A stretch of 64,000 nt of DNA. It comes from Sebastes aleutianus (lineage: Eukaryota > Chordata > Actinopteri > Perciformes > Sebastidae). Position 1 is the first letter of the stretch, and every line of letters starts with the position of its first letter. Position numbers and translations under genes: made by a program. The stretch is from NCBI GenBank assembly GCA_916700875.1, contig CAKAKS010000039.1, positions 27,956,815-28,020,814 on the forward strand. The letters are read 5' to 3'. The notes beneath the pieces are model-generated. The model ran no database searches, was not told the DNA's origin, and saw only the letters and a list, made by a program, of their open reading frames with translations. This document shows positions 44,020 through 64,000 of the stretch, piece after piece.

Positions 44020-44500
44020 GGGTCCCTTGACCTCTGACCTCTGAATGTAAATGGGTTCTATGGGTACCCACGAGTCTCCCCTTTACAGACATGCCCACTT
44101 TATGATAATCACATGCAGTTTTGGGGCAATCATAGTCAAGTCAGCACACTGACACACTGACAGCTGTTGTTGCCTGTTGGGCTTGGGTTTGCAATGTTAT
44201 GATTTGAGCATATTTTTTATGCTAAATGCAGTACCTGTGAGGGTTTCTGGACAATATTTGTCATTGTTTTGTGTTGATAATAGATTTCCAATAATAAATA
44301 TACAGTATACATACATTTGCATAAAGCAAGCATATTTGCCAACTCCCATGTTGATAAGAGTATTAAATACTTGACAAATTTCCCTTTAAGGTACAAATTT
44401 GAACAGATAAAAAATGTGTGATTTATTTGCGATTAATCGTGATTAGCTATGGACAGTCATGTGATTTATCCCAATTAAATATTTTAATCGATTGACAGCT
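44020..44500 (+). mobile_element. 5'-truncated copy of the CTAGGGCTGTCA MITE family
   Basis: It matches the right two thirds of the element at 50410-51186, from GGTCCCTTGACCTCTGACC through ATGGGTTCTATGGGTACCCA and CCACGAGTCTCCCCTTTACA to ATTTTAATCGATTGACAGC. Confidence 0.85.
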
Positions 44501-49589
<5,089 letters not shown>

Positions 49590-49590
<1 letters not shown>

Positions 49591-50278
49591 AGTGTGGTAG
49601 GTTGATGTTTATTCAGCGGGTCAAGCAAGAGTTTGTGTCAACTCTTTGGCCACAGCAGTTTTCATAGAGATTTGTTGCAGATGATAATTAAATGCTGATC
49701 ATCTCACCACAATGTTATGGAGGTTATTGTCATATACAGGCTGCCATTACATCTGACTGGTGGAACCATGCCATCCAAACTATAGTCTGGACAAACTCTT
49801 CTTCTGTGGTTCTGGGCAAATCCAGTCACTGGATGGGAACATGAAACAGTTGAGCTCTCCTTGAGCACAGATTTCTTCACCATGTCGGTTTGCAGCACCA
49901 CCGTGATATTCCCACACAACCATTTCATTAGTTTCATTTCAAAGTATCAGTGGTCCAGCACTGCGACCATGTCACTAGATCCTGGGTCCTGGGATAGTCT
50001 GGGTTGTGTTGACTGCGCCGACCGGGTGTGTCTGATTGGAAGAGTTAAGTCTTAGGACCCACCAGGAAAAAGTTGATACATGCCAGGTGTGACTTGATTA
50101 TTCTGGGTTCTGGTTGCATTTCTCTTCAATGAGTAGCTGGGTATGAATTACTTTGCTGTTCTGGGTTAGGTCTGCTTGGTTAAGAATCTGGTTCTGGGTT
50201 AGAGGTTCAGTCAGCAGAGGAACTAGATTCAGGACAGGCCAGAATGGGATGTGGTTCCGGTTATTTGTTCAGTGATGT
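49590..50278 (-). other. phaf1: phaf1 3' UTR (proximal)
   Basis: Sequence downstream of the phaf1 stop on the minus strand. The nearest AATAAA (complement of 49608-49613) lies about 670 bp after the stop. Longer forms cannot be excluded. Confidence 0.45.
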
Positions 50279-63523
<13,245 letters not shown>

Positions 63524-64000
63524 CTGGAGGAGAGATAAACAAACTAATTAACAGAGAGGCCCTCATGAACAGATATGACAGGCAAACAATTCAGCTGTTT
63601 TTCAACTTAATTTAAGGGAAACAAGGCCCGCACCAAGATTTTAAACGAGACAAAAAATGTACTGTTTCATATGAATGAATGTATGGGTTTCATATTTGGG
63701 GTCATTCATGTTAACATGAACTGCCTCCATTTCCTCTTGAATGAATCTTGAATCTAAGATTCATGGTGTTGTAAAAACAACTTCCCTCACTGGCTTTAGA
63801 TATAGCTATTGAACCTGGGGAAAATATTGAAATATAGCCTGACTGGTATTGGATCTTTGAGGCTGATGATTTTTTGTTTTTGTTTTTAAAGGAAAATGAT
63901 ATATCTGCCTATATTAATTTTTTCCATTAACATGTAACAAAAACCTTTCAGTTCTCTCTGGTGGACACACTATGTAATAGCAACACTATATTTCTGAATT

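Overview
This window is vertebrate nuclear DNA, almost certainly from a ray-finned (teleost) fish. It has spliced genes with GT-AG introns, many short inverted-repeat DNA transposons, fish-type LINE relics, Ty3/gypsy relics and long dinucleotide microsatellites. There is no bacterial, phage or CRISPR content. Three protein-coding genes could be resolved to exon level by translation and intron-phase bookkeeping: a complete bbs2 on the plus strand (17 coding exons, 712 residues), a complete b3gnt9 on the plus strand (5 coding exons, 458 residues), and the 3' 14 coding exons (378 residues) of phaf1 (C16orf70/UPF0183 family) on the minus strand, whose N-terminus lies beyond the right edge.

Layout. 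1-6 kb is a graveyard of non-LTR retrotransposons: a Jockey/I-like reverse transcriptase piece, an RNase H piece, and two relics of one Tx1/L1-like family, plus a hAT-like transposase N-terminus. 7.2-10.1 kb is a compound satellite: a 32-bp minisatellite nested in six higher-order repeats. 12.5-17.0 kb is a tandem triplication carrying three identical tRNA-Pro(AGG) genes, each followed by a decayed tRNA-Pro copy, with Ty3/gypsy pol relics in two units. 18.4-33.3 kb is bbs2 with a candidate RFX X-box near its start. 36.6-41.9 kb is b3gnt9. 42-50 kb is repeat-rich intergenic DNA, including a tandem repeat with a palindromic estrogen-response-element sequence. 50.3-63.5 kb is phaf1, whose introns are packed with nested MITEs.

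Functional picture. BBS2 is a core subunit of the BBSome (ciliary membrane traffic). B3GNT9 is a Golgi GT31 family glycosyltransferase. PHAF1 acts at the autophagic phagophore with BCAS3. They are not a pathway. As I recall the human map, PHAF1 and B3GNT9 are convergent neighbours at 16q22.1 and BBS2 lies elsewhere on 16q, so the convergent b3gnt9-phaf1 pair looks like conserved synteny and the adjacency of bbs2 like a local rearrangement.

I found no clearly new biological system. The observations most worth checking are the X-box in bbs2, a TG repeat that replaces the polypyrimidine tract of bbs2 exon 13, the tRNA-Pro triplication in which only the tRNA body stays identical, the higher-order minisatellite, and transposons abutting phaf1 splice signals. 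Transposon classes are assigned from terminal-repeat patterns by eye and are less certain than the genes.
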